A stretch of 64,000 nucleotides of DNA from Candidatus Gillettellia adelgis (GCA_020541285.1 CP047043.1:620001-684000); one strand, 5' to 3'. Counted from the first letter of the stretch, positions 36,589-47,617 are shown. Made by a program: numbers and translations. The notes: generated by a model from the sequence alone, not told the origin.

Positions 36589-39500
36589 CCGAAACTCAGA
36601 AATCAGAAGACTGCTTGTGATTGTTGTGAATTTTTAGCAACGGAAGTTGACATTAGAAGTGATTAAAATAACACTTAAGAGGTATAGAGGTAGTCGATTT
36701 CCTGACAGTATTATTTTATGCATCATGCATTTAAAGTTAGTATTCCAGAATGTAAAATCTTTTGCAGCTTAAATCTGCAATATTTACTCAATTACTTTAT
36801 CAATCATATGTCTTAGAAATCTACTGACAGTGGGTTATGGAAAAACAAGACGATACTCAGGTACTTAAAAAATCATCGCTAGTATAAAAAGAACTATGAG
36901 CAAAGCGTTTTGGCGTGATTATTTTCCTTTAGTATTTATTAATAAGTTAGCTAATAACCATTAATAGTGCTTTTAGTTAGTATTGTAGTAAAAAAGACGC
37001 TGATGTAGGATATTAATATTTATGTGTAACTGATAGAGCTATGGTTATTACTCAAGGAATAAGTCGCTTTAAATACATCATGGGGTCGATTGTTCATTAA
37101 ATGTAGTGCGATAATAATAGTGATATTAGTTAAATATTCACGAGGTAGTTGTTATGAGGCATGTGTATTAAACTTACAATGTACACGGGGATTATAATGC
37201 TATATTACAACTGATATAGTTTAATTATAGTTTATATTACTTCGATAAAATAGGATTAATGTATCGTTACTATATGTTATGTTTATAAATTTTTAACGTA
37301 CCACATTATCAACTGATTATCCTAATAGTTATGTGCAGCATGTAGTGTTATATTATGCGGTAATGAGACCTAACTGACTAGCTGATAGATTTTTACTATG
37401 TACATACCGAGGTGAGGATCAAGTAGCTTGAAGCTTGTTATGTATTCTAGTGTTGCGCGTTTATATTTTAAAATTGACACTATATAACTAATGAGCATTA
37501 GTTTTTATCACCTTGTTAGTTAACTCATGATATATTTTGTCTACTTAGATGAGAGTTAAAAATAAAGGTAGTACGCATATCGCTGTTAGCGCCGTTGCTG
37601 ACTGTTATTGCGAGAGTGTATGTTAAGCTCTAATTTATAGGCTTATCCAGCTTAGTCATATTTTTGTAACGCGTGTGTTTGCAGATAACACACAGTACAA
37701 CTATGTAATTTAGGTGTTATACTCTGAGTATATTGACTGCTACAAGCAGTGAACTATGTTACATACAGAGTATAAGAATCGTTAAGATTTTCTTTTTATT
37801 GCACGTCACAGCATGTATTGGTGCATAATGCTGAACTTATTAGATATTCTGATATGAATAGAAGCTAAATCATATTTCTGTGTTGTTTAACATATACTTT
37901 TTAGCCAGAAACTAATATTGATGCTCTAAGTTTTTTATAATTTTAATGAATATTATGGATTAGTTGTGCCATTTTGAATATAAATGCAACAATAATATTT
38001 GAATCACTAAATTATTTACAATGATGTAATGTAAAACTAACAACGTAAGTTACGTAAATATATCTAGTATAACACTATATTCTGTTTCAGAAAAACTTTT
38101 ACCCTTATACCAGAGATATAAGACAGATTATAATATTTATTATACATAAAATATCTTATCATATTCAAAAGTGTATATGTTGAATATTGACATATATAAA
38201 TTATATGTTGATATATAATGCCAAGGGGTCACTTATATATGCGCTGCACTATAACTGAAATTATTTGGAATACAGTTGTTGACCACTACAACAAACATAT
38301 CATGCTTGTGACATCATTAAAGAGAAGAATAAGAAACTAGGCTACGATGACATAACTGGTTAAATACAATAAAAAATGCTACCATGTCGATCAAATTTTT
38401 AGCATACGTTTCAAATAATATAAAATTATCGTGCGAATATTGGCTGACCAGAATCAATGCTGTTAGTTTTCATACTATATCATTTAAGTACATATACAAC
38501 CAAAAAAATACTCAACTAGATTGTGTTAATACATGAGCTACCTTAAACATTCCTGATAGCGTCGTATATGACGTCGTAAAAATCCTTATCCATCTTGTCA
38601 GAAAAAAATTATCTTAGGGTGTACGATGTTTTGTCTGTACGTGTCCGATATCTATCGATCAGTTACTTCTGCATCACTGTTGCACATTCATGTTGTACTT
38701 GCAATATATCGCATTACTCAAGAATTATAGTTAAGGACCAGTCAGTGTTATCTATTCATATAAAAGTAAGAGTTTTCTTGCATGTTTATGACTATCTCTG
38801 TAGCGGCTATTATAAGTTGTATGACAATAATAGATCATGATACTGGTATTGCAAGCAGTACAGACTGTTTCCATATTATAGTCGGTAACTTTAGTGGAAT
38901 TGATGCATAACTAATAATTCTCACTCCAAAAACACTAGAGTGTAATTATTAAAACTAAAATATTTTAGAGATATTAAAGTAGCTAAAGGCGTACAATTAG
39001 TGCTAGTTCTGTTGTTCTGGAAATCGTTTCCGCGAATACTATAGCTATCATAATACCTTAGCATATTGTTAAATAGTTATAAATAATATATTCTTGATAC
39101 ATATAGCTAAATTTTTAATAACTTTCATGATAGCATTAGCAATAGCAATGATAGTGAATGACATAGAGATTGTCGCAGTAGATGTACATCATCAAAATCA
39201 GTTGAGATATGCAAGCATATAAATAGTCAGACAAAGTTGGTTGTTATTTATGGTGGTTTAACACTCTTGTAGGATAATTTGTCATTCTAAAAATCGTCAT
39301 ATATGTTAGTTTTTAGACTTCCCGAATTACCTACAAGTATCAGCACACAAAGATTAATCAGTCATCATATTTAAAATGATGTTTGTAACGTGTAATTAAC
39401 ATTATTGATGTTTTGCTATTCATTATCTCAAGCGTTGTATCTACTTGTATAGCTTCGCATTTAATCTACCTAAGGATTAACAAGAAAATTGTATTTTATT

Positions 39501-40179
39501 TACTATTTAAAATAGTTTTACCAGCTACGAATAGTCTAATAATTAACTTACATAATTATATTAGATATACTGTATCAGTATCATACTGATAAACTACGCA
39601 TTTAATCGTTGAAAGTTTCAATTTAGCAGAAAATTATTTAATTATTATATTATCTGTAATTCATTGCATTAAAATAACTTATGCAAGATTGTTATCTTAC
39701 AATCAAGGAAGTTAAACTACTTGGGAAGAGAGCAGGACTTCAAGTCTCTTACTACAAACTAGATAATGTAAAAAGACAATGTAAGTTAACTAAAACTATC
39801 ATTCTATTTTACAAGACTGCAATGCAGAGATAATGATTGAGACTATGTATTTTTATGAGGTTTATATGTCTTCATAGATTATAGAGTGTTCTTGTGATGG
39901 CAAAATAAAGGCAGAATAGACTCTAGCAGTTATACTCGTATAATATAAAGAGTAATCTGTATAGACTACCTAATAGATTATTTTTATTAACTAAATAAGT
40001 TATAACGAACATATGATAGATGGTATAGTGTTTTATATGTGCTTCTAGATATTTCTAATGAACTGGATTACAATGATTTTAATTATATCAAGCTATCCGG
40101 TGTAAAAATAACTATAAAGTAGAACAATAACAGAGACTCATGAAACATTAAAATTAACACATGATAAAATTATTATCTC
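36589..40179 (+). other. glyS to yggS-relic desert
   Basis: 3.6 kb of very AT-rich DNA. A frame at 38595-38840 (81 aa, Cys- and Tyr-rich) has no resemblance to a known family and no ribosome site, so I do not call it. A short stretch near 36895-36960 (MSKAFWRDYFPLVF) looks protein-like but cannot be assigned. pilT-like yggR, expected on the minus strand beside yggS, was not found. Confidence 0.5.
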
Positions 40180-40816
40180 TCATATTCATAGAAAATTTTA
40201 ATCATATGCAAGGAATAAAACAGCGATACAGATTAATACCTCTTAGGGGTAAATTATCATACTAGATACCAGTTGTAGTTGTATCTAGCTGCACGTATAT
40301 ACATCCTTAAGCTGGATAATATTGCTAATATCTGGTCCTAAACTATGAGATGTAGTGCTAAGATTTTATTTTTGTAAGCAAAAGAGATACTAATCTAATA
40401 AGATAACAAACGTATACTACCTTGAGATGGTAAATCATTACTGTATAAAACCGGGCAAAAACCAAGTAGTAATAATGTCTTCTGAGATGTACTCTCTATT
40501 TTTTTAAATCCTGAATGCTAAATTTATACCTGAGACAGTTTTTAAAAGTAACATATTCAAAGGTGAAGTAGTAGGTTATCTATTTTGAATAAAAATTTTT
40601 ATTGAAAACATATCATTTTCAAAACATATTATAAAAATTATAAAAAAGTATCACATAGCATGCGTTATACCACTAAGGTACTGTAAAAGTGGCGTTAAGT
40701 TTATTAATTTTATATTAGTATACAACGGACTAATTTTTGCAATGTATTGAATGTATTATCAACGCTGGCAACATGGAGCGCCGTATAGACATAACTCAAT
40801 TTTATCTAAACTAATA
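40180..40816 (+). pseudogene. yggS: Relic of the PLP-binding protein YggS
   Basis: yggS is expected just upstream of proC-yggT. Two blocks survive. Near 40760-40805 the frame reads IINAGNMERRIDITQF, matching AIAAGSTMVRIGTAIF of YggS position by position. Near 40188-40216 the pieces HRKF and NHMQGIKQ match the QRQFGENYVQEGVDK region. Between them the sequence is full of stops. YggS is a pyridoxal-phosphate homeostasis protein. The left edge is not defined. The assignment rests on these blocks plus synteny. Confidence 0.45.
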
Positions 40817-41022
40817 GCTACCACAGTATTAGAGATTATTTTCGATGATAGATAGAGGTGTGCTGTTAGATGTGTATTTTTTTCTAATACCAAAAGCAAG
40901 TGCTATTGTAGTCAGTGTGCATATTGATAAATATGAAAAACCGAACAGCTCAACTTGTCGCCATGCACAACACATAGATATACATTAAAACCTGATTATT
41001 TAACAGATTGAAAATAAAAAAT

Positions 41023-41842
41023 ATGAGGCAATATCGTACGATTGCCTTAATTGATGGTGGTAATATAACACGAGCTATGATCACGGGCCTTGTAGCAACG
41101 TGTATTCAGCTTCGTTAATTAATTTTGTGCTACCTCGATCAACAATCGAGATACGTTGATGGCAAGTTATAGTATCGTAAGTAGCGAAGTCAATATTATG
41201 AGTGTAAATAACGCTGCAGTTATGGTGCTTGCGGTTAAAACAGAGATAATGATATTATCTCAAACTATTAAGAAAATAATATTAATTTTTACAAGAACAC
41301 TAGTCATTTTAATTGCCGCTGGTCTTTAGGTCTATCTTTTTATAAACTGCTAAATGACAAAACTGATTTTTGTTTTTGTTATGTCAAATCACTATCATTA
41401 GTTAGCAGAAGCACGAAAGGTTACGTGTATCACCATAGGTTAGTCTTTAGCATCGTCAATAGATACTACTGATCATCTATTAAGCGAGCTCGGTAAAGTC
41501 TGTTGAGTTGATGTTGAATGGGGGATTCACGGATGCTTGTCACAGCAAATTGTACGCCGGCCTATTTCTTTGTGACGGTCATGAAAAGAAGATAAATGCA
41601 TCGGTTTTGACAGTCAAATTGCACGCCATTTAATTCAACAACCTGCTATCGATGTTTTAGGGTTAATAGAAGCTTACTCAAATGTATTATTATCTACGTT
41701 GCGAGATATCAAGTAACTGCCTAGGCTAGCGCTACCTCAGCAGCGCTACAGGTGTTTAAACATTATCCAAGCACCGTACACTACAGAAAAGCTACACGAG
41801 CGGCGGTTTATATACCCAAGAATGGAAAATTATGTTAAATAA
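41023..41842 (+). pseudogene. proC: Relic of pyrroline-5-carboxylate reductase
   Basis: The ATG at 41023 opens MRQYRTIALIDGGNITRAMI, matching the N-terminal NAD-binding motif of enterobacterial ProC (RNITFIGAGNMARSIISGL), and stops after 31 codons. Later blocks in shifting frames read NNAAVMVLAVKTEIM with LVILIAAGL (ProC ADVIVLAVKPQMM, LVLSIAAGV), GKVC-stop-VDVEWGI (GRTCWVEDEAGI, TGG changed to TGA at 41504-41506), TPAYFFVTVM, and ARHLIQQPAIDVLG. ProC makes proline from pyrroline-5-carboxylate, so loss implies dependence on outside proline unless another copy exists. It sits immediately before yggT, as in Yersinia. Confidence 0.82.
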
Positions 41843-41869
41843 TATGATATTAATTAGAGAGGTTATGAC

Positions 41870-42424
41870 ATGCTGACAATGTCTTTTATTGTTAAAACCG
41901 TTATTGATCTTTATGTAATGGTACTACTGTTGTGTATTTGGATTCAGTGGGTCCGCTTGAATTTTTATGATCCATTTTCAAAGTTTGTGTTCAAGATAAC
42001 CCAGTCGGTGGTTACGCCACTGCGTAATATCATCCCTTCTTTAGAACGTCTTGATAGTGCATCACTGATTTTAGCATTTCTATTGATGCTTATTAAGTAT
42101 CCAGTTTTATTGTTGATTCAAGGTAGCAATATACAATTTAACTTATATAATTTATTGTTTGGTCTTATCTCATTAATTAAATCAGCAGGATATTTAATAT
42201 TCTGGATGATTATTATTCGCTCTTTAATGAATTGGACCAGTCAGGATCATAGCGTGCTGAATAATATGATATTTCAGTTGACAGAGCCTTTAATGGTACC
42301 GATCCGCCGCGTTATTCCAGTGATGGGCGACATTGATTGCTCCGCTATGTCGGTAGTTCTTTTTTTATATTTGATGAATTATCTAGGAATAGATCTGTTA
42401 GGTGCGGTTTGGTTTTTGCTATAA
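41870..42424 (+). CDS. yggT: YggT family integral membrane protein
   Basis: A small inner-membrane protein of two tandem YGGT domains, 184 aa (E. coli 188). Hydrophobic segments alternate with short loops. Each half carries the family pattern, seen as FYDPFSKFVFKITQSVVTPLRNIIP near residue 35 (shown in family terms: NP-F-x-PLR-x-IP) and LTEPLMVPIRRVIP near 140. The exact role is unknown; the family has been linked to osmotic stress and membrane-protein assembly. ATG 41870 has a good AGAGAGG ribosome site eight bases upstream. It survives between two relics (proC before, yggU and rdgB after), which suggests it is individually useful. Confidence 0.93.
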   Translation: MLTMSFIVKTVIDLYVMVLLLCIWIQWVRLNFYDPFSKFVFKITQSVVTPLRNIIPSLERLDSASLILAFLLMLIKYPVLLLIQGSNIQFNLYNLLFGLISLIKSAGYLIFWMIIIRSLMNWTSQDHSVLNNMIFQLTEPLMVPIRRVIPVMGDIDCSAMSVVLFLYLMNYLGIDLLGAVWFLL

Positions 42425-42796
42425 GTCTAATCATTTGATTGGCTAGATAGCAAAGCAAATATAACTATACTTAGCTACAAACTAGCTAGAACAACATTCT
42501 GATTGTATTTAGTAACAAGGTTACATGTTGTGCTGACTTTCTAGAAGTGAATGACCACGCTAATATATTAAACTCCTTTTAATCCAGAAGTTTAAGGCGA
42601 TAGCATAATATTCTCATTCAATAGAATAAGTTGTGCAATGTAAAAAAGACATACCATGTTTATGGTAGGCCCTCGTTTTAGGGTGTATCTATACTACACA
42701 TAATCAAGTTATTTTAAAAGAGTGACGATGTACAACGTGATTTCATCGTTCATCTAAGAAATAGTTTAGCTTAACAAATCTAGTATCGGACATAAA
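42425..42796 (+). pseudogene. yggU: Probable remains of yggU
   Basis: yggU (about 96 codons, DUF167 family) normally lies between yggT and rdgB. At 42582-42612 the bases ATCCAGAAG, then GCGATAGCATAAT, match what a coding sequence for IQPKASRDSIIG would give, with a deletion and frame loss. Nothing else is alignable by eye. The stretch contains no open frame. This is a weak call supported mainly by position. Confidence 0.3.
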
Positions 42797-43304
42797 ATGC
42801 AAGGTAGTCATGATAAATGGTCGTAATTCTGATTCTGTTAATAACAGTCGTACTTGTTAATATATGTTGCGAAGACATGTACGCGATACAGAAAAACGAG
42901 TAGATAGTAATCGTAAAATTATTCCGACTAATAGTGCTTTGCTATAAGCAAGGTAATGCAAGTTTACTGCGTGTATTACATGGAACAAGAATTTGCTTAT
43001 TCAAAACAGCAATATAGCACGCGGTGTTTTAAAAAATGTATCACAGGATAATTGTCCTGCGTGCTTCTACTGTCTGCGAAACTATCTTTACAAAAAATCA
43101 ATTCCTTATATCGCTTATGTACTATGGTATCTGTATAAATATAACAATTATGACATGTATAGATACCAGTATTATAAGAAGCTAGCTTTCTTTATAGTGG
43201 CGAAGAATTGGATAATTGCTATCCATAGCTGTATGAAGAAAATTATACTATCTTACCGCAGAAAAATACTGCAGTTAACACTAATCGGTATTAGAAATGC
43301 TTAA
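42797..43304 (+). pseudogene. rdgB: Relic of dITP/XTP pyrophosphatase
   Basis: The ATG at 42797 begins MQ..VV and TGN-like remains of the RdgB start MQKVVLATGN. A block near 42867-42892 resembles GEDATDQKN. The final 103 codons are open (42993-43304), and their last stretch SYRRKILQLTLIGIRNA aligns without gaps to SHRGQALKLLLDALRNG; the 24 residues before it also align from FFI onward. The stop overlaps the hemW start by eight bases, as in E. coli. An automated caller would report a 103-aa hypothetical protein here. RdgB cleans non-canonical purine nucleotides from the pool. About 90 bases are missing overall. Confidence 0.78.
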
Positions 43305-44433
43305 ATTACCTCCGCTTAGTTTATATATTCATATTCCATGGTGTGTGCAGAAATGCCCTTACTGTGACTTTAACTCGCATGTATTAAAAGGAGAGCTACC
43401 CCATCAGGAGTATGTTGATCACCTACTAGCCGATCTAGATGCTGATAGGCCTCTAGCAGGTGATCGTAAAATTAGCACTATTTTTATTGGCGGCGGTACC
43501 CCAAGCTTATTAAGCCCTAAGGCGCTACAAGCGTTATTAAGTGGCGTGTGTTCACGTATTTGTGTTGTGGATAACGCCGAGGTTAGCATAGAAGCGAACC
43601 CTGTCACCATGGAATCGGATCGTTTTAGTAGCTACCAGTATGCTGGTGTAAATAGAATTTCAATTGGCATACAAAGCTTTAATACTGATAAGTTAATTTG
43701 TCTAGGACGCCTCTATAATGAGCAAGAGGCTAAATATTCAGCAAATCTAGTATCAAAGCTGAATCTGCGCAGTTTCAACTTTGATGTAATGCACGGCCTA
43801 CCAAAGCAGTCTTTAGAAGAAGCATTGAGTGATCTACGTCAAGCTATCGCTTTAGATCCACCTCACTTGTCCTGGTATCAGTTGACTATTGAGCCTTACA
43901 CTTTATTTGGTTCGTTATCGCCAGTATTGCCTAACGATGATACGTTATGGGATATTTTTGAGTGCGGCCATCAGTTATTGCTAGATGCTGGGTATCAGCA
44001 GTATGAAATTTCTGCTTATGCTAAACTAAATCATCAGTGTCAGCATAATCTCAACTATTGGCGTTTTGGTGACTATATTGGGATAGGTTGCGGTGCGCAT
44101 GGCAAATTAACCTTTAGAAATGGATGTATCCTACGTACAACGAAAACAAAACATCCATATGGTTTTATGCAAGGAAAATATAGAGATAAGCAATATGACG
44201 TAGAATTTGCAGACCGCCCATTTGAATTTTTTATGAATCGATTCCGCTTATTAGAAGCAGTACCACGTATCGATTTTATTAGCTATACTGGGTTAAAAGA
44301 AGATGTTATACGTCAACAATTGGATACGGCGCTCATAAAAGGTTATTTAAATGAGACATCAGAGTGTTGGCAGATCACCCAGAAAGGTAGGCTTTTTCTC
44401 AATACTTTGCTAGAGCTATTTATACTGAATTGA
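43297..44433 (+). CDS. hemW: Radical SAM family heme chaperone HemW
   Basis: A radical-SAM protein that binds and delivers heme; it resembles HemN but is not a coproporphyrinogen oxidase. The 378-aa product matches E. coli HemW end to end. The iron-sulfur motif is Cys16, Cys20, Cys23 in WCVQKCPYCDFN; the fourth Cys typical of HemN is absent, as in HemW. The glycine motif TIFIGGGTPSLL, the SIGIQSFN stretch, and CQHNLNYWRFGDYIGIGCGAHGK (in two halves) are conserved. It starts inside the last codons of the rdgB relic (ATGCTTAA overlap). Confidence 0.97.
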   Translation: MLKLPPLSLYIHIPWCVQKCPYCDFNSHVLKGELPHQEYVDHLLADLDADRPLAGDRKISTIFIGGGTPSLLSPKALQALLSGVCSRICVVDNAEVSIEANPVTMESDRFSSYQYAGVNRISIGIQSFNTDKLICLGRLYNEQEAKYSANLVSKLNLRSFNFDVMHGLPKQSLEEALSDLRQAIALDPPHLSWYQLTIEPYTLFGSLSPVLPNDDTLWDIFECGHQLLLDAGYQQYEISAYAKLNHQCQHNLNYWRFGDYIGIGCGAHGKLTFRNGCILRTTKTKHPYGFMQGKYRDKQYDVEFADRPFEFFMNRFRLLEAVPRIDFISYTGLKEDVIRQQLDTALIKGYLNETSECWQITQKGRLFLNTLLELFILN

Positions 44434-44700
44434 TAACGTTAATAGCCAGCTAATCGTTAGCTTAACCTACTTATCTCGAGTTATATAATGAGGTTATCTA
44501 TTATTAACGATATTTTAGAAAATCTTGGATAAAACTTTTTACTTCAAAGTTTTTATCAATCCTACCCATACTTTATAGATAATTAATTTTGCTCTTTTTA
44601 TTCGTTTTAGTAAGTCAGGAAGTATATAGTAAGAACGTAATTCTATAGGATTACAGACTTAATTGGTGGCGACTAAGAACAGATAAAATATTTTAGTAAG

Positions 44701-44832
44701 CAGCATTTACATGAGTGCTTTTATGCACGTCGATTACTTGCACGAGCCTAAGTTTTTGAAACACCGATTGCAATGCTGTTGGGTGACTTTTATAATTTAG
44801 GACATAGTGTCGGATATCTATGTCTGTTTTAT
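44701..44832 (+). pseudogene. Unassigned coding trace
   Basis: One frame reads QHLHECFYARRLLARA, a TAA, then VFETPIAMLLGDFYNLGHSV and a few more residues to a stop. The composition is protein-like and much less AT-driven than its surroundings, so I take it as the end of a decayed gene. I do not recognise the family. The stop in the middle makes it non-functional as written. Confidence 0.3.
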
Positions 44833-44943
44833 TAATAAAAAGTAACTCTAATGTGATAAAAATGCAAAGTGTACTATATCATAACATTTGATAGCACTAC
44901 CGTATGTCATGATATAACCAGTGATAGCTTATCCTTAATTGAA

Positions 44944-44978
44944 GCGGTGCTATTCTGTTATAGCTGTGCACTTTTTTT
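44944..44978 (+). terminator. Weak terminator-like hairpin with T7 run
   Basis: GCTAT (44949-44953) and ATAGC (44960-44964) pair around TCTGTT, with an imperfect lower stem (GCG with TGC), followed by seven T at 44972-44978. It lies only 24 bases before the stronger terminator at 45002. ATAGCAC at 44891-44897 can alternatively pair with GTGCTAT at 44947-44953. Confidence 0.35.
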
Positions 44979-45001
44979 AAATTTTAAAATCCCTCTATCT
45001 A

Positions 45002-45028
45002 CCCATCATCTAGGATGATGGGATTTTT
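45002..45028 (+). terminator. Intrinsic terminator, no gene upstream
   Basis: CCCATCATC (45002-45010), loop TAG, GATGATGGG (45014-45022), then ATTTTT. This perfect 9-bp stem with T-run is the best intrinsic terminator in the window. It lies 570 bases after hemW, too far to be its ordinary terminator, with no open gene between. It either terminates long hemW transcripts, marks a small RNA, or is a leftover of a lost gene. Confidence 0.75.
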
Positions 45029-47053
45029 ATATTTTAAATATCAATAGGGTATTAATAGAAATATTGATGAGTTAACAACCAACTTTTATAATCTGTGCTC
45101 TATTTATTGTAATAGATAAAATTTTTCTAGTATAGAAAGCAATGCTTCAATTATTTACGTGAATAAAGGAATAAGTGAAGTTAAAGTGACATATATATCA
45201 CGTGCAGTTAGATAATAAATAGAGTATGAGAATAATCATTCAATATCTTTGCTGTAGATAAGACGCACTCATGCTATCAAGATGCGTGATATATAGTCTG
45301 CGAGACGCCAGGCAGAAATGAAATCTTCTGCTGCAGATTTTATAATAAAGAATATTATACAATAAAAGATATTTATCCATCTTCTAACGATAAAAACTTT
45401 AACATAATTGCTCAATCTTTTTGCGTGTATAAGTTTTTCTATGTATCACTGTAGTATCAATGATCATCCGGAGATATTAAATTAAAACTAAAGATCAGCG
45501 CTAAGAACAATCTCCTTGGAGTATATCAGATTCCGTAAATGTATTCACACTATCTAATAACTAGGTTGTTATTAATTACCGCAGTAATCAGTGGGTATGT
45601 AATAATCAATAGTATCTTCTGCACTATTTCGAATATAGCTTTATAATTGTTCTTTTTGAGTTCACTAATAGAAAATTATAGTGTAGTAAATGCATACTGT
45701 ATTGATGTATAACAAGTATATGTAAAGTTATGAATAACTAAAAACCAAAGTTTTAGGAAAACTACACTATTATATATATTCATGAGATTTATCTGAAATA
45801 GATCAATCGACCTAGCACCGTGGTATGTTTAGTAACAAGCTTGTAAAGGTAAGCGCTGACTTTTTCTTGTTTAAGCATGACACGCACGTTAAACCTGAAG
45901 AGTATACTGTGTTACGTATACATATATAGATTTCATTGTAAGAAAATTTTTGAATTATTGTAATTCACGACACGAATCTAATAATATAAAGATATATCTG
46001 ATTTTACAAGCAAGATGATCATTATATAGATATAGCATCAAAAAAAAGACTGGGTAATAGTAGTTTTAGGAAGAAAAATAATTACTATTTTACCTATTAT
46101 AGTAGTTGTCATAATAAAAATATAGTACATCGTAATATTGTGAAAACTTAAAAAAATTATCTTATAGCATTAATAATTATTGCTAGATTTGCTACATAAA
46201 ACTTTCAGTGTGTTAAGTATATATAAAAACCTGAAGTGAGTATAACAGATAAATGGTATAGCTATGTCAATATATTAAAAAACTCAAAACATTAGGTAAT
46301 AATAAAACAGTGCTTTTGTAACTTAGTGCAACTTCCTGTAAATATAAAGTCAGCATATTATTTCTACAGTGGTGTCCTTCAACACTAAAAACTTCAGTTA
46401 TTTTCTGCGAGTATCAACATTTACCGGAACGTAAAATGTGTCAGATATACTGAAATAGTAACATAGACAGTTGCTACTTGAAGTGACTGTTTAACAATTT
46501 TTCGACATAGTATAATACGGTCTGTTATAATGTTGCTATAATATATGTATTATAAGCCAAGGAGTTTTAATCCAACTGCGCTGGTGATTAGTTTATCTTT
46601 GAGAATATTAAAGTGTAGCCATCACAGTAGCATAAACAACAATAATATTACTTAGCATACTGCTAACAATGCATACACGTTCAGAGTAACTTTTATTTTG
46701 TTACTGTCAATAGCTACTGCGGTATCGTTATAAATTTAAATAATAGTAATTAAGTGGTTATTGATTTAATGCCACCGTTATATTGTTAGTTAACTACGTT
46801 ACTTCAGGGTATGAAATTATTTTAAGTAGTACACTTTCAGTAAGTTATTGAATATCAATTGCAAGCTAAATCTACAAATCTAGTATCGCATTATAACAGA
46901 AAGACAAAGGTGCTTTACATTTCTGCTTAAGATCCATTTTTCCTTCGCTACTCTTAACACGCTAATTGTTATTTTTCATATATGTCACTCAGCGAAAAAT
47001 AATAATTCATGGTATACTATTCTAAATGCTGTGTATTTAATAATATTTGTAGT

Positions 47054-47617
47054 TTAGTTATCAGGTTCAATAGTGCCACTACCGGACCAAATAATTTCAC
47101 CGGTTTGCACAAGTATTAATTGCATGTCTAGCATCGGTGATTTTACATCGCCATTTAAATCGCTGTGTAATACGTACTGTGCATTAATGATGCGTGCTAA
47201 ACCAATCGCTTTACTACGCGAGTAAAAGGTATCTCGTAAAGATAAGCCAAGAGCTTGTCTAGCGTGTATTAGTCGTGCTTCTTGTATTATACCAAAGATG
47301 GAGTTAGTTTTTAAGGACTTATATAAGGCGTCAGTTGCTTTATCTGTTGGCAAGGCGCCATTGGTGTTATTGTGCATGTCATCTAACAATAATAGGCTAC
47401 CAATTATCACGCCTTGAGCCTCTAGCATTTGGTTCACTAATGGTTGTATACTACCTAACCAGTCAAAATTCTGTATTTTAGATGTTTTTGACATCGTTGA
47501 AAAGTTCGATTTTTGCGGTTGTTTTTTAACGATGTATGGTGTAAGTGACTCAATTTTCATTGATCGTTGAGTATGCAACAAACAGCCATTCAAAATCCAT
47601 ACAACTAACACTACCAT
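47054..47617 (-). CDS. lpoB: Outer-membrane lipoprotein LpoB, activator of PBP1B
   Basis: LpoB reaches from the outer membrane to stimulate the peptidoglycan synthase PBP1B. The folded domain is well conserved from IQNFDWLGSIQPLVNQML to LVQTGEIIWSGSGTIEPDN, including SRSKAIGLARIINAQYVL. Length is 187 aa (E. coli 213); the proline-rich linker of E. coli is replaced by a short charged one. A lipobox ILNGC puts the lipidated Cys at residue 12. As written the signal peptide MVVLVVWILNGC lacks positive residues. An out-of-frame ATGAAAAAGTAT 14 bases upstream (ATG at 47631-47629) looks like the real start, separated by a one-base frame error. If so, the gene may be damaged or the sequence wrong at this point. 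Confidence 0.9.
   Translation of the reverse strand: MVVLVVWILNGCLLHTQRSMKIESLTPYIVKKQPQKSNFSTMSKTSKIQNFDWLGSIQPLVNQMLEAQGVIIGSLLLLDDMHNNTNGALPTDKATDALYKSLKTNSIFGIIQEARLIHARQALGLSLRDTFYSRSKAIGLARIINAQYVLHSDLNGDVKSPMLDMQLILVQTGEIIWSGSGTIEPDN

Larger units (their letters stand above)
44434..47053 (+). other. hemW-lpoB spacer
   Basis: 2.6 kb between convergent hemW and lpoB. It contains a strong terminator (45002-45028), a weaker one at 44944-44978 and a short protein-like trace (44701-44832). Apart from these I see only multi-stop AT-rich DNA. Confidence 0.55.

Noticed and set aside
38595-38840. 81-codon frame in the glyS-yggS desert
   Set aside because: No ribosome site, no recognisable motif, high Tyr/Ser/Cys content typical of chance frames in AT-rich DNA.
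42993-43304. 103-aa hypothetical protein
   Set aside because: Its C-terminal part aligns gap-free with RdgB and its stop position matches the rdgB-hemW overlap, so it is the end of a pseudogene, not a new gene.
44881-44978. GcvB-like small RNA after hemW
   Set aside because: A few bases near the T-run resemble the GcvB terminator loop (TTAATTGAAGCGGTGCTA), but the body does not match; too weak to name.
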